Assembly (NCBI GenBank): GCA_024276745.1
Contig: JAJRWN010000056.1
Coordinates: forward strand, 1-36,362
Length of the DNA stretch: 36,362 bases
Source of the DNA: Bacteroidota bacterium
Lineage (GTDB): Bacteria > Bacteroidota > Bacteroidia > Chitinophagales > S012-47
Reading direction: 5' to 3'
This document shows positions 18,002 through 27,104 of the stretch, one piece after another; position 1 is the stretch's first letter; the number at the start of each line of letters is the position of its first letter. The translations under genes and the position numbers were made by a program. The notes beneath the pieces are model-generated. The model saw only the letters and a program-made list of their open reading frames with translations, was not told the origin of the DNA and did no database searches.

Positions 18002-19795
18002 ATGCCCGACCTGATACAACTATTACCGGATGTTATTGCCAATCAAATTGCAGCAGGAGAAGTTATTCTCAGGCCTGCATCGGTAGTAAAAGAATTGCTT
18101 GAAAACAGTATAGATGCAGGCGCCAATCACATTGAATTAAACATTCGTGATGCTGGCAAAACCCTGATTCAGGTAATTGATGACGGATGTGGCATGAGCC
18201 CGACAGATGCCCGTATGTGTTTTGAACGGCATGCTACTTCAAAAATCAGGCAATACGATGATTTATTCAGCATACGAACCATGGGATTCCGGGGTGAAGC
18301 CATGGCTTCGGTAGGAGCTATAGCGCGGGTAGAAATAAAAACACGCTTGCATGATGAAGAAATAGGTACAAAAATTTTAATAGAAGGATCTGTTGTACAA
18401 AATCAAGAACCATGTTCCTGCCCACCGGGAACCATCATCAGCGTAAAGAATTTATTTTTTAATACTCCTGCGAGACGAAATTTTTTAAAATCGAATACCG
18501 TAGAAAACCGCCATATTTTTAATGCTTTTGAGCATGTGGCACTGGCCTATCCTGAATTGTCTTTTAATTTAAAAAATAATGATCTGGAAATATATCATTT
18601 AGGAAAAGGAATACTCCGGCAAAGAATTATCGGTTTGCTGGGAAAAAACTTAAATGAACGCCTGATGCCTGTTGAGGAACAATTGGATTTTGCCCGTGTT
18701 TACGGTTATGTGGGTAAACCACAATTTGCCCGGAAAACCAGAGGTGAACAGTTTTTCTTTGCCAATCAGCGTTATATAAGAAGCCCCTATTTACATCATG
18801 CGGTGCTTTCGGCCTACGAAGAATTGATTGCACAGGGCGCACATCCTTTCTATGTCTTATTTCTTGAAATAGATCCTGCCAGGATTGATGTAAATGTGCA
18901 CCCGACAAAGCAAGAAATTAAATTTGAAGAAGAAAAGTTATTGTATGCTTTTTTGCGTTCGGCCATAAAAAAAACAATTGGTCAGTACTCCATTGCACCA
19001 ACACTTGATTTTAATACCGAAAAATCCTTTGATGACAGCGAAAATCCAAAACATAAGTGGTTAAACAAAAACCAATCAACCCCGAATGCTGCAATTAATC
19101 GCGATGATTGGAAAATGTTATATGCCAACACACGCAGCAATAAAAACGAACAAATACTAACTATACCCAGCAACTGGCAATCTAAAATAAATCAAGACGA
19201 TTTTCATGAAAATCAGGCAGATTCCGAAGTAGTGCCGGTACAAATGCACAATAGTTATATTTTGGTAGAAATTAAATCCGGTTTTCTTATCATTGATCAA
19301 CAAGCGGCACACGAAAGAATTTTATTTGACCGCTATTTGAAGGCCTTTGAACAATCGAAACATGCAAGCCAAAAAACACTTTTTCCGGTAAAACTGGAAT
19401 TAAATAAAAATGATAGTGAGCTACTAAAAACCTTGCTTGAATTGATCAACCAATTAGGATTTGATATTCAGGAATTTGGACAAAATACTTTCGTAGTGCA
19501 TGGAATACCTGCCGAACTCGAACAAATCAATGAGCAAGAGGTAATAGAAGGCTTATTAGAACAGTTCAAAGAAAACAAGCAAAATCTAAAACTTGATTTA
19601 CGCGAAAATCTGGCTCGTTCACTGGCTGTAAATACATCTGTTAAACGGGGTAAAAAATTAAGTATCGCTGAAATGAAAAGCTTAATTGATGAACTTTTTG
19701 CTTGCCAAACGTTTTACAAATCACCGGGTGGTAAATTAATATTGGTTCGTTATACTTTTGATGAATTGGAAGGAAGTTTAGGCAAAATGACCTAA
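18002..19795 (+). CDS. mutL: DNA mismatch repair endonuclease MutL
   Basis: IQLLPDVIANQIAAGEVILRPASVVKELLENSIDAGA, DDGCGM, RHATSKI, TMGFRGEA motifs; C-terminal DQQAAHERILFDRYL. Confidence 0.97.
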   Translation: MPDLIQLLPDVIANQIAAGEVILRPASVVKELLENSIDAGANHIELNIRDAGKTLIQVIDDGCGMSPTDARMCFERHATSKIRQYDDLFSIRTMGFRGEAMASVGAIARVEIKTRLHDEEIGTKILIEGSVVQNQEPCSCPPGTIISVKNLFFNTPARRNFLKSNTVENRHIFNAFEHVALAYPELSFNLKNNDLEIYHLGKGILRQRIIGLLGKNLNERLMPVEEQLDFARVYGYVGKPQFARKTRGEQFFFANQRYIRSPYLHHAVLSAYEELIAQGAHPFYVLFLEIDPARIDVNVHPTKQEIKFEEEKLLYAFLRSAIKKTIGQYSIAPTLDFNTEKSFDDSENPKHKWLNKNQSTPNAAINRDDWKMLYANTRSNKNEQILTIPSNWQSKINQDDFHENQADSEVVPVQMHNSYILVEIKSGFLIIDQQAAHERILFDRYLKAFEQSKHASQKTLFPVKLELNKNDSELLKTLLELINQLGFDIQEFGQNTFVVHGIPAELEQINEQEVIEGLLEQFKENKQNLKLDLRENLARSLAVNTSVKRGKKLSIAEMKSLIDELFACQTFYKSPGGKLILVRYTFDELEGSLGKMT

Positions 19796-19810
19796 GGAAA
19801 AAGAAAAATT

Positions 19811-20515
19811 ATGTATCAGCAACGAAGATTCAGCAGTATGCCGGTAGCAGTAAAAAACCTGCTTATTATCAATGTTATTATGTTTCTTGCCACCTTATTG
19901 GTTCAGAATCAAGGAATAAATCTAAATTTTGAACTTGGGCTTTATTATTTCGATTCACCCAATTTTCATCCCTATCAAATTGTAAGCCACATGTTTATGC
20001 ATGGAGGCATCGGGCATATTTTCTTCAACATGTTTGCCCTTTGGATGTTTGGAAGTGCATTGGAAAAAATTTGGGGACCTAAACGTTTTCTATTGTATTA
20101 TTTTGCTACCGGATTGGGTGCTGCATTTTTATTGCTGGCCACAAATGCTTTTCAGGTTTATCAACTTACGGGTGGTATCACAGTAAACCTGGCCAATCCG
20201 GGAGTAAGCACTCAAGAAGCATTTAATAGTTTATCAATGATCTACAGCACACCAACGATTGGAGCATCAGGAGCTGTTTTTGGATTATTACTGGCCTTTG
20301 GCATGTTTTTTCCCAATACCAAACTGATGCTCATTTTTTTTCCCGTTCCCATCAAAGCCAAATATTTTGTCATGTTGTACGGAGCAGCTGAATTATTTCT
20401 GGGTTTTGGAAGAATACAAGGAGATAATATTGCTCACTTTGCCCATGTGGGCGGTATGTTGTTTGGATTTATCATTATTAAAATCTGGCAACATTCCCGA
20501 AAACGTTTTTATTAA
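19811..20515 (+). CDS. Rhomboid family intramembrane serine protease
   Basis: HMFMHGGIGHIFFNMFALWMFGSALE, GASGAVFGLL (GxSG), HFAHVGGMLFGF catalytic motifs. Confidence 0.93.
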   Translation: MYQQRRFSSMPVAVKNLLIINVIMFLATLLVQNQGINLNFELGLYYFDSPNFHPYQIVSHMFMHGGIGHIFFNMFALWMFGSALEKIWGPKRFLLYYFATGLGAAFLLLATNAFQVYQLTGGITVNLANPGVSTQEAFNSLSMIYSTPTIGASGAVFGLLLAFGMFFPNTKLMLIFFPVPIKAKYFVMLYGAAELFLGFGRIQGDNIAHFAHVGGMLFGFIIIKIWQHSRKRFY

Positions 20516-21438
20516 TGCCGGTAAGAAATTCTATATGGTCAGAGCTTCAAATGGCATTTAAAAGAGGCAATACAGTCAATCGTTTGATTTTTGTAAATAT
20601 TGCCGTTTTCCTGATCATCAATATCGGTATTGTTATAGCCCGTTTGTTTGCCATTGACGAATCGGCTGTAGCAGTTTGGTTAAAATTCTTTACCCTGCCG
20701 GCCGATTTACACCTATTGCTTTATCGCCCCTGGACCCTAATCACACATATGTTTAGCCATATAGGCTTTTTTCATATTCTATTTAATATGCTATGGCTCT
20801 ATTGGATGGGACGTATTCTTACGGAATATTTAGGAAACCGTAAAATCCTGCCGGTCTTTATGATGGGTGCCTGGGTAGGTGCACTATTTTATATTGCCAG
20901 CTATAATCTTTTCCCGGGACTGCAAAGCAGCCTGCCGATGGCAGAGGCCCTCGGAGCATCAGCCGGTGTAATGGCTATTATTGTAGCTACTGCAACCTTA
21001 TTGCCCGATTATACGATTTTCCTGCTTTTTATCGGTCCTGTAAAATTGAAATGGCTGGCAGCAGTGGCTTTACTCATTGATTTAATTAGCATTCAGGGAA
21101 TGAATTCAGGTGGACATATTGCCCATCTGGGAGGTGCTCTTTTCGGCTTTGTATTTATCAAAGAATTGCAAGCCGGTAATGATTGGTCAAAAGGTTTTAA
21201 CCGTATGGTTGATGCATTGATCGATGCGTTTAAACCCCGATATGATAAACCAATATTTACCGGAAAAAAAGAAAACCGGAAAAAAAGAAAATCAAAAAAA
21301 CCAATCTCAAATCATCTCGATGCTGCTACACAAAAAAAGGTCGATGCCATATTGGATAAAATTGCCGATTCAGGCTATGATAGTTTGAATAAATCTGAAA
21401 AAGAATTTTTATTCAAAATCAGCAAGCGTGATTTATGA
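20515..21438 (+). CDS. Second rhomboid family protease with a lysine-rich C-terminal extension
   Basis: HMFSHIGFFHILFNMLWLYWMGRILTEYLG, GASAGVMAI, HIAHLGGALFGF; C-terminal LDKIADSGYDSLNKSEKEFLFKISK. TAATG start overlaps the preceding stop. Confidence 0.92.
   Translation: MPVRNSIWSELQMAFKRGNTVNRLIFVNIAVFLIINIGIVIARLFAIDESAVAVWLKFFTLPADLHLLLYRPWTLITHMFSHIGFFHILFNMLWLYWMGRILTEYLGNRKILPVFMMGAWVGALFYIASYNLFPGLQSSLPMAEALGASAGVMAIIVATATLLPDYTIFLLFIGPVKLKWLAAVALLIDLISIQGMNSGGHIAHLGGALFGFVFIKELQAGNDWSKGFNRMVDALIDAFKPRYDKPIFTGKKENRKKRKSKKPISNHLDAATQKKVDAILDKIADSGYDSLNKSEKEFLFKISKRDL
21260..21291 (+). repeat. Perfect 2x16-bp tandem repeat CCGGAAAAAAAGAAAA inside the second rhomboid gene
   Basis: 21260-21275 and 21276-21291 are identical and directly adjacent; followed by TC then A7. 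Confidence 0.95.
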
Positions 21439-22526
21439 GTTTCAAGATTAACTTGTTTCAAAAAATTTTATTAGTGCTCAATATCATAGCATTGCTGGCA
21501 CTTACAACGGTTTATCTGGCTGCTTTGGTCAATCCGGTTCATAATTATTGGTTCTCCTTTATGGGGCTGATTGCCTCATTACCCATTATTATCTGTATCG
21601 GTTTTTTAGGCTTCTGGTTTTTGGAAAAAAAACACTGGGCATGGCTTAATCTCGGTGTATTGCTGATAGGCATTGGCACATACAGAAGTTTATTCGCTTT
21701 CCATATAGGCAACAATCAATTGGATTTGGGCATTCGTATTATGAGCTATAACGTGCAAAATTTTGATTTATACAATTGGAATCATAATCAAGAATCAAGA
21801 GATAAAATACTTGAAATTATTAAAAAGCAAAAACCGGATATTGTTTGTTTTCAGGAATTCTACACCGAATCGGGAGGTGCATTTGACAATATCAGCCGGA
21901 TTAAAGAAATACTCGGCTTAAAGCATCTGTATTTTCACCGGACTACCGTATTGAAAGAAACACATCAGTGGGGACTGGCAACATTTAGCCGGTATCCTAT
22001 ATTATCTTTTAAGAATATCACCTTTCCGAATACGAACAATAACGGAGCCGTTTTAACCAATTTATTAATCAATCAAGATACGCTTTCATTAATCAATGTA
22101 CACCTGCAATCTATTCAATTCAGAGATCCTGATTATGCATACCTGCAGCATCTGGGTCAACAAAAGCCCGATTTAAACCAATCAAGACATATTGCAGGTA
22201 AACTAAAACGTGCTTTTATAGCAAGAGCAGGGCAAGCAAAATTATTGGCCAAATCTTTACAAAACATCAAACATAAACTTATTCTTTGTGGTGATTTTAA
22301 CGATACTCCGGTATCGTTTGCATATCACACGCTCAGTAAAAATATGCAAGATGCATTTCTAAAAAAAGGTTTTGGTTTTGGTGTTACTTATGCCGGTAAT
22401 TTGCCCTTATTGCGTATCGACTATCTATTGTTTGGAAAGTATTTCAGAATAAACGGTTTTCGGGTAATACGCGAAACCTATTCGGATCATTATCCAATCA
22501 TCGCTTCCTTTAGCATTAAACCATAA
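21435..22526 (+). CDS. Endonuclease/exonuclease/phosphatase (EEP) family protein with N-terminal TM helices
   Basis: IRIMSYNVQNFDLYNW, PDIVCFQEFY, LINVHLQS, LILCGDFNDTPVSFAY, SDHYPIIASF. Confidence 0.92.
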   Translation: MSFKINLFQKILLVLNIIALLALTTVYLAALVNPVHNYWFSFMGLIASLPIIICIGFLGFWFLEKKHWAWLNLGVLLIGIGTYRSLFAFHIGNNQLDLGIRIMSYNVQNFDLYNWNHNQESRDKILEIIKKQKPDIVCFQEFYTESGGAFDNISRIKEILGLKHLYFHRTTVLKETHQWGLATFSRYPILSFKNITFPNTNNNGAVLTNLLINQDTLSLINVHLQSIQFRDPDYAYLQHLGQQKPDLNQSRHIAGKLKRAFIARAGQAKLLAKSLQNIKHKLILCGDFNDTPVSFAYHTLSKNMQDAFLKKGFGFGVTYAGNLPLLRIDYLLFGKYFRINGFRVIRETYSDHYPIIASFSIKP

Positions 22527-22543
22527 AGCTTTTTCAAATCCAC

Positions 22544-22551
22544 TATCTTTG
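22544..22551 (+). promoter_or_regulatory. Candidate -7 element TATCTTTG directly upstream of cysS
   Basis: TAnnTTTG match followed by CACC and the ATG at 22556. Confidence 0.45.
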
Positions 22552-22555
22552 CACC

Positions 22556-24052
22556 ATGAGTAAGCTAATGCTTTATAACACACTAAGCAGGAAAAAAGAA
22601 CTTTTCAAACCCATCAATCCACCACATGTGGGCATGTATGTTTGTGGGCCTACGGTTTATGGCGATCCTCACCTGGGACATGCAAAATCTTATGTAAGCT
22701 TTGATGTAATTTATCGCTATTTGCTTTTTTTGGGATATCAGGTACGCTATGTTCAAAATATTACCGATGTAGGCCATTTGACAGATGATGCCGATCAAGG
22801 GGAAGATAAAATAAGCAAACAATCAAGGCTAGAAGCTATTGAACCGATGGAAGTGGTAGAACATTATATGTACACCTATTATCGCGATATGGATGCACTG
22901 AATATCCTCAGGCCTTCCATTGCCCCACGCCCTTCGGGCCATATACCCGAGCAAATCGAAGCCATTCGAAAACTAATAGAAAAAGGATATGCCTACGAAG
23001 CCAATGGCTCGGTTTATTTCGATATTAAAAAATACAATGAAAACCATCACTATGGTAAATTATCGGGCAGGAAAGTAGAAGATATGCTCGAAGGAGCCGC
23101 AAACCGCGAACTGGATAAACAAAGCGATAAACACAGCACACTTGACTTTGCCCTTTGGAAAAAAGCTGATAAAACTCACCTGATGCAATGGCCAAGTCCC
23201 TGGGGAAACGGTTATCCCGGATGGCATTTGGAATGTTCAGTGATGAGCCAGAAATATCTGGGCGAAACATTTGATATTCATGGTGGTGGAAATGAAAATA
23301 TATTTCCTCATCACGAATGTGAAATTGCTCAAGCCGAAGGTATTCATGATAAAACATTTGCTCACTATTGGCTGCATAACAATATGGTGACGGTAAACGG
23401 GCAGAAAATGGGCAAATCATTAGGCAATAGTATTTATTTGCACGAACTGTTTTCAGGTAGCAATCAATTGCTCGATAAAGCGTATTCACCCATGACGGTA
23501 CGCTTTTTTATATTACAAAGTCATTACCGAAGTACCCTTGATTTTTCAAATGAAGCACTTCATGCTGCCGAAAAAGGTTACAACAGATTAATGGCTGCAC
23601 TTCAGGTTTTAGAACAATTAAATTACCCGGGTTGCAACAAAGAAAATACTCAATTGTCTGAAGAAATTGAAACAATCTGTACTTCACTATCTACTTCCAT
23701 GAATGATGATTTCAACACAGCTCAAGTATTGGCCGGATTATTCGATTTATCCAATAAAATCAATGCTTTAAAAGGTGGACAATTAGATATTAAGGAGATT
23801 AGTGAATCAAGCTGGAATCAACTGAAGACTATATTTCCTGCTTACATCAAAGATGTGCTGGGTTTGAAAGCCGAAAATGAAAACAATACGGATGCCATGA
23901 ATTCGGTAATCAAGCTTTTGATTGAAATTAGAAATACATCCAGAAAAAAGAAAGATTTTGAAACATCAGACCGGATCAGAGAACAATTGCTTGAAACGGG
24001 TATTATTTTGAAAGATGAAAAAGACGGTACAACCAGCTGGTCGTTCGCATAA
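22556..24052 (+). CDS. cysS: Cysteine--tRNA ligase
   Basis: MYVCGPTVYGDPHLGHAKSYVSFDVIYRYL...NITDVGHLTDDAD; WHLECSVMS; HGGGNENIFPHHECEIAQ; GQKMGKSLGN. Confidence 0.97.
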   Translation: MSKLMLYNTLSRKKELFKPINPPHVGMYVCGPTVYGDPHLGHAKSYVSFDVIYRYLLFLGYQVRYVQNITDVGHLTDDADQGEDKISKQSRLEAIEPMEVVEHYMYTYYRDMDALNILRPSIAPRPSGHIPEQIEAIRKLIEKGYAYEANGSVYFDIKKYNENHHYGKLSGRKVEDMLEGAANRELDKQSDKHSTLDFALWKKADKTHLMQWPSPWGNGYPGWHLECSVMSQKYLGETFDIHGGGNENIFPHHECEIAQAEGIHDKTFAHYWLHNNMVTVNGQKMGKSLGNSIYLHELFSGSNQLLDKAYSPMTVRFFILQSHYRSTLDFSNEALHAAEKGYNRLMAALQVLEQLNYPGCNKENTQLSEEIETICTSLSTSMNDDFNTAQVLAGLFDLSNKINALKGGQLDIKEISESSWNQLKTIFPAYIKDVLGLKAENENNTDAMNSVIKLLIEIRNTSRKKKDFETSDRIREQLLETGIILKDEKDGTTSWSFA

Positions 24053-24059
24053 TTAAAGT

Positions 24060-25091
24060 ATGAAAAGAAAGTTTTCCCTGCAGATTTTGATTTCAATATT
24101 GATGATATCAATAGTATCCTGCCATTCAAAAAAAGACAAACCGGCAACAAAAAATATTCCTGTACCGGAACAAAAAATCAATATTCCTGAATTTTCAGCC
24201 GATTCGGCCTATCAATATGTTGCCCGGCAAGTAAGTTTCGGTCCAAGGGTGCCGGGTTCTCATGCACAAATAGCCTGTTCTGACTGGCTTATTCATAAGT
24301 TAGGTTTATATTTTAAGGCTTCCAATGCCATCCGGCAAAAAGCACAAGTAAAATTATTCAATGGTGACATTGTACCGGCCATCAACGTGATAGGAATCTA
24401 TAATCCCAAAGCCAGGAAACGAATTCTATTATGTGCTCATTGGGATTCACGTATGGTAGCCGATCATGATACGGAAAACAGAGACCAACCCATTGACGGG
24501 GCCAATGATGGTGGAAGCGGAGTGGCTGTATTAATTGAAATAGCCCGTTTGCTAAAGACCAACCCTTTACAAAACTTAGGCGTTGACATTGTTTTGTTTG
24601 ATGTTGAAGATCAGGGGAAACCTGACAATATGGGCTATAATAGCGAACGTAATGATTACCTGACCTGGTGCCTGGGCTCTCAATATTGGGCATCGAACCG
24701 GCATCGTCCCGAATATCAATATCAGTATGGAATATTGCTGGATATGGTGGGAGCAGAAAATGCCACATTTTACAAAGAAGGCGGATCAATGGATTATGCT
24801 CCACGGGTAGTTAATCTGGTATGGAAAGAAGCATATACATCAGGATATGCCAATTATTTTCCTGCCTCAAAAGGTCAGCGGGTTACAGACGATCATGTAT
24901 TTGTAAATCAAATTCTTGATATTCCTATTATTGATATTATACATTTGAACAAAGAAACAGGAACTTTTGCACCTACCTGGCATACGCATGCCGATAAACT
25001 TGATGCCATTTCAAAACCTACATTAAAAGCAGTAGGGCAAACACTTATCAATATTTTGTATAAAGAAAATGCCGGCTTAACCGTAATGTAA
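24060..25091 (+). CDS. M28 family metallopeptidase / glutaminyl-peptide cyclotransferase-like lipoprotein
   Basis: Lipobox-like LMISIVSC; SFGPRVPGS, LLCAHWDSR, GANDGGSGVAVLIEIAR, VLFDVEDQG, DDHVFVNQILDIPIIDII. Confidence 0.88.
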   Translation: MKRKFSLQILISILMISIVSCHSKKDKPATKNIPVPEQKINIPEFSADSAYQYVARQVSFGPRVPGSHAQIACSDWLIHKLGLYFKASNAIRQKAQVKLFNGDIVPAINVIGIYNPKARKRILLCAHWDSRMVADHDTENRDQPIDGANDGGSGVAVLIEIARLLKTNPLQNLGVDIVLFDVEDQGKPDNMGYNSERNDYLTWCLGSQYWASNRHRPEYQYQYGILLDMVGAENATFYKEGGSMDYAPRVVNLVWKEAYTSGYANYFPASKGQRVTDDHVFVNQILDIPIIDIIHLNKETGTFAPTWHTHADKLDAISKPTLKAVGQTLINILYKENAGLTVM

Positions 25092-25094
25092 GCT

Positions 25095-27104
25095 TTAGTA
25101 TTGAAGCAAATCCATCAATTGTTTTTCAAAGCGGCTATTAGCCATAAACTGTTTTTCCAAAGCAGCAGCAAAAGGTACCGGTGTGTCGAGCGATGCACAA
25201 CGGATTACCGGAGCATCAAGATACTCAAATGCATGTTCTACAATCCATGCCGATAATTCACCACCGATACCACCGATTAAGGTGTCTTCATGCAGAATTA
25301 TCACTTTCCCCGTTTTCTGAACCGTTTTCAAAAGACTTTTTTCATCAAAAGGCATCAGGGTTCTTAAATCCAATAAATCGGCCGAAATCTCCGGATGTTT
25401 ATCTAATATTTCCAGTGCCCAATGCACGCCAAGCCCATAGCTTATAATACTAACATCATCGCCTGTGCGATGCAATCTTGCCCGGCCAATTTCTTCGGTA
25501 TAATAGGCTTCGGGTACCGCTTCTTTAATCTTTCTATAAAGTGCTTTATGTTCGAAAAACAAGATTGGATTCGGATCGTCAAAAGCAGCCAGCAAAAGAC
25601 CTTTTGCATCAGTAGGTGTAGAAGGATATACCACCTTTAAACCGGGAATATGGGTAAACCATGCTTCGTTTGATTGGGAATGAAAAGGACCTGCCGAAAC
25701 ACCACCGCCACAAGGCATCCGGACAACAAGATCGGCATTGATATTCCAACGGTAATGAATTTTTGCCAGATTATTTACAATTTGATTAAACCCACAACTG
25801 ACAAAATCGGCAAATTGCATTTCAACCATAGCTTTAAAACCCGAAGCCGCCAATCCCAACCCCGTGCCCAGAATGGCCGATTCACATAAAGGAGTATTCC
25901 TTATCCGCTCAGCACCATAGGTTTCAAAAAATCCTTTGGTTACTTTAAACACCCCCCCATAAGCTGCAATATCCTGTCCCATCAAAACTAATTGGGGATA
26001 TTTATTCATGGCCTCTTTCAATCCATCCGAAATTGCATCTACAAATCGCATTTCCTGTAACTTACTCCCTGGTTTTACCACATTCGTAAGAGCCGGTGCA
26101 TAAACCGATTTCAACTCATTCTCTTGGTTGGCTTTCAATGCAGGACTTTGATCGGCTTTCTGCCAGGCAACATTAATTTCGTCTTTAATATCCGAACGGA
26201 TTTTGATCTTTGATTTTTCGGAAAGTATTCCTTCGTCAAGCAAAAAATTTTCAAAACTTAAAACAGGATCTTTCTTACCCCAGGCTTCCATCAATTCTTT
26301 GGGCACATACTTGGTTCCCGATGCTTCCTCATGTCCGCGCATTCTAAAAGTCATGCACTCTAATAAAAAAGGATGTGGACTTTTCCGCATTTCAGCAGCA
26401 ATCTTTTTTACTTCAGTAAAAACTTCAAGAATATTATTTCCTTCAATGCTTTTCGAAGCAATACCATATCCTTTTCCTTTATCGGCAAGATATTCAATGT
26501 TAAACTGTTCGTTTACGGGTGTGGAAAGTCCGTAGCCATTATTTTCAATAAGAAATAATACCGGTAAATTCCATACCGCAGCAACATTCAATGCTTCATG
26601 AAATTCACCTTGGCTGCTACCTCCTTCTCCACTAAATACAAGCGTAATCTTAGCCTCATTACGGAGTACATTTCCCAAAGCATACCCATCGGCTACACTT
26701 AGCTGAGGACCCAAATGTGAAATCATACCGTGAATATGATAATCAAGGGTGCCAAAATGGAAAGAACGGTCGCGCCCTGCAGTAAATCCGTTTGCTTTTC
26801 CCTGAAATTGTAAAAACAATTGTTCCAGAGGGACATTACGAGAAGTGAATACTCCCAGATTCCGGTGCATGGGAAGCATCATCTCCTCCGGATTGATGGC
26901 TTTTGTAGCACCAACGGCAATGGCTTCCTGGCCAATACCTGCAAACCATTTACTGATCCGGCCTTGCCGTAGCAGAATAATCATTTTTTCCTCAATCAAG
27001 CGTGGTTTAAGTATCGCTTTATACAGTTCCAGTAAAGCTTCAATAGAAAAACCTTTTCTGTCGAAATGCAATGGAATATTTTCCGGTTTATGATGCCTTT
27101 CCAT
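25095..27104 (-). CDS. 2-oxo acid dehydrogenase E1 component, alpha and beta subunits fused
   Basis: E1 alpha: GQEAIAVGATKAI, GEGGSSQGEFHEALNVAAVWNLPVLFLIENNGYGLSTP. E1 beta: MGQDIAAYGGVFKVTKGF, NTPLCESAILGTGLGLAASG, VVRMPCGGGVSAGPFHSQSNEAWF. Likely start MERHHKPEN at 27104. Confidence 0.9.
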   Translation of the reverse strand: MERHHKPENIPLHFDRKGFSIEALLELYKAILKPRLIEEKMIILLRQGRISKWFAGIGQEAIAVGATKAINPEEMMLPMHRNLGVFTSRNVPLEQLFLQFQGKANGFTAGRDRSFHFGTLDYHIHGMISHLGPQLSVADGYALGNVLRNEAKITLVFSGEGGSSQGEFHEALNVAAVWNLPVLFLIENNGYGLSTPVNEQFNIEYLADKGKGYGIASKSIEGNNILEVFTEVKKIAAEMRKSPHPFLLECMTFRMRGHEEASGTKYVPKELMEAWGKKDPVLSFENFLLDEGILSEKSKIKIRSDIKDEINVAWQKADQSPALKANQENELKSVYAPALTNVVKPGSKLQEMRFVDAISDGLKEAMNKYPQLVLMGQDIAAYGGVFKVTKGFFETYGAERIRNTPLCESAILGTGLGLAASGFKAMVEMQFADFVSCGFNQIVNNLAKIHYRWNINADLVVRMPCGGGVSAGPFHSQSNEAWFTHIPGLKVVYPSTPTDAKGLLLAAFDDPNPILFFEHKALYRKIKEAVPEAYYTEEIGRARLHRTGDDVSIISYGLGVHWALEILDKHPEISADLLDLRTLMPFDEKSLLKTVQKTGKVIILHEDTLIGGIGGELSAWIVEHAFEYLDAPVIRCASLDTPVPFAAALEKQFMANSRFEKQLMDLLQY

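Noticed and set aside
20515-21438. Second rhomboid as an inactive pseudoprotease because of GASAG instead of GxSG
   Set aside because: The catalytic serine and histidine are both present; only the residue after Ser differs.
22556-24052. CysS KMSKS motif reads KMGKS, possible altered enzyme
   Set aside because: The remaining motifs are canonical, and I believe KMGKSLGN is common in this group; not evidence of novelty.
23025-24804. Minus-strand ORFs 23025..23489 and 24382..24804
   Set aside because: Antisense to cysS and the M28 gene; atypical composition, spurious.
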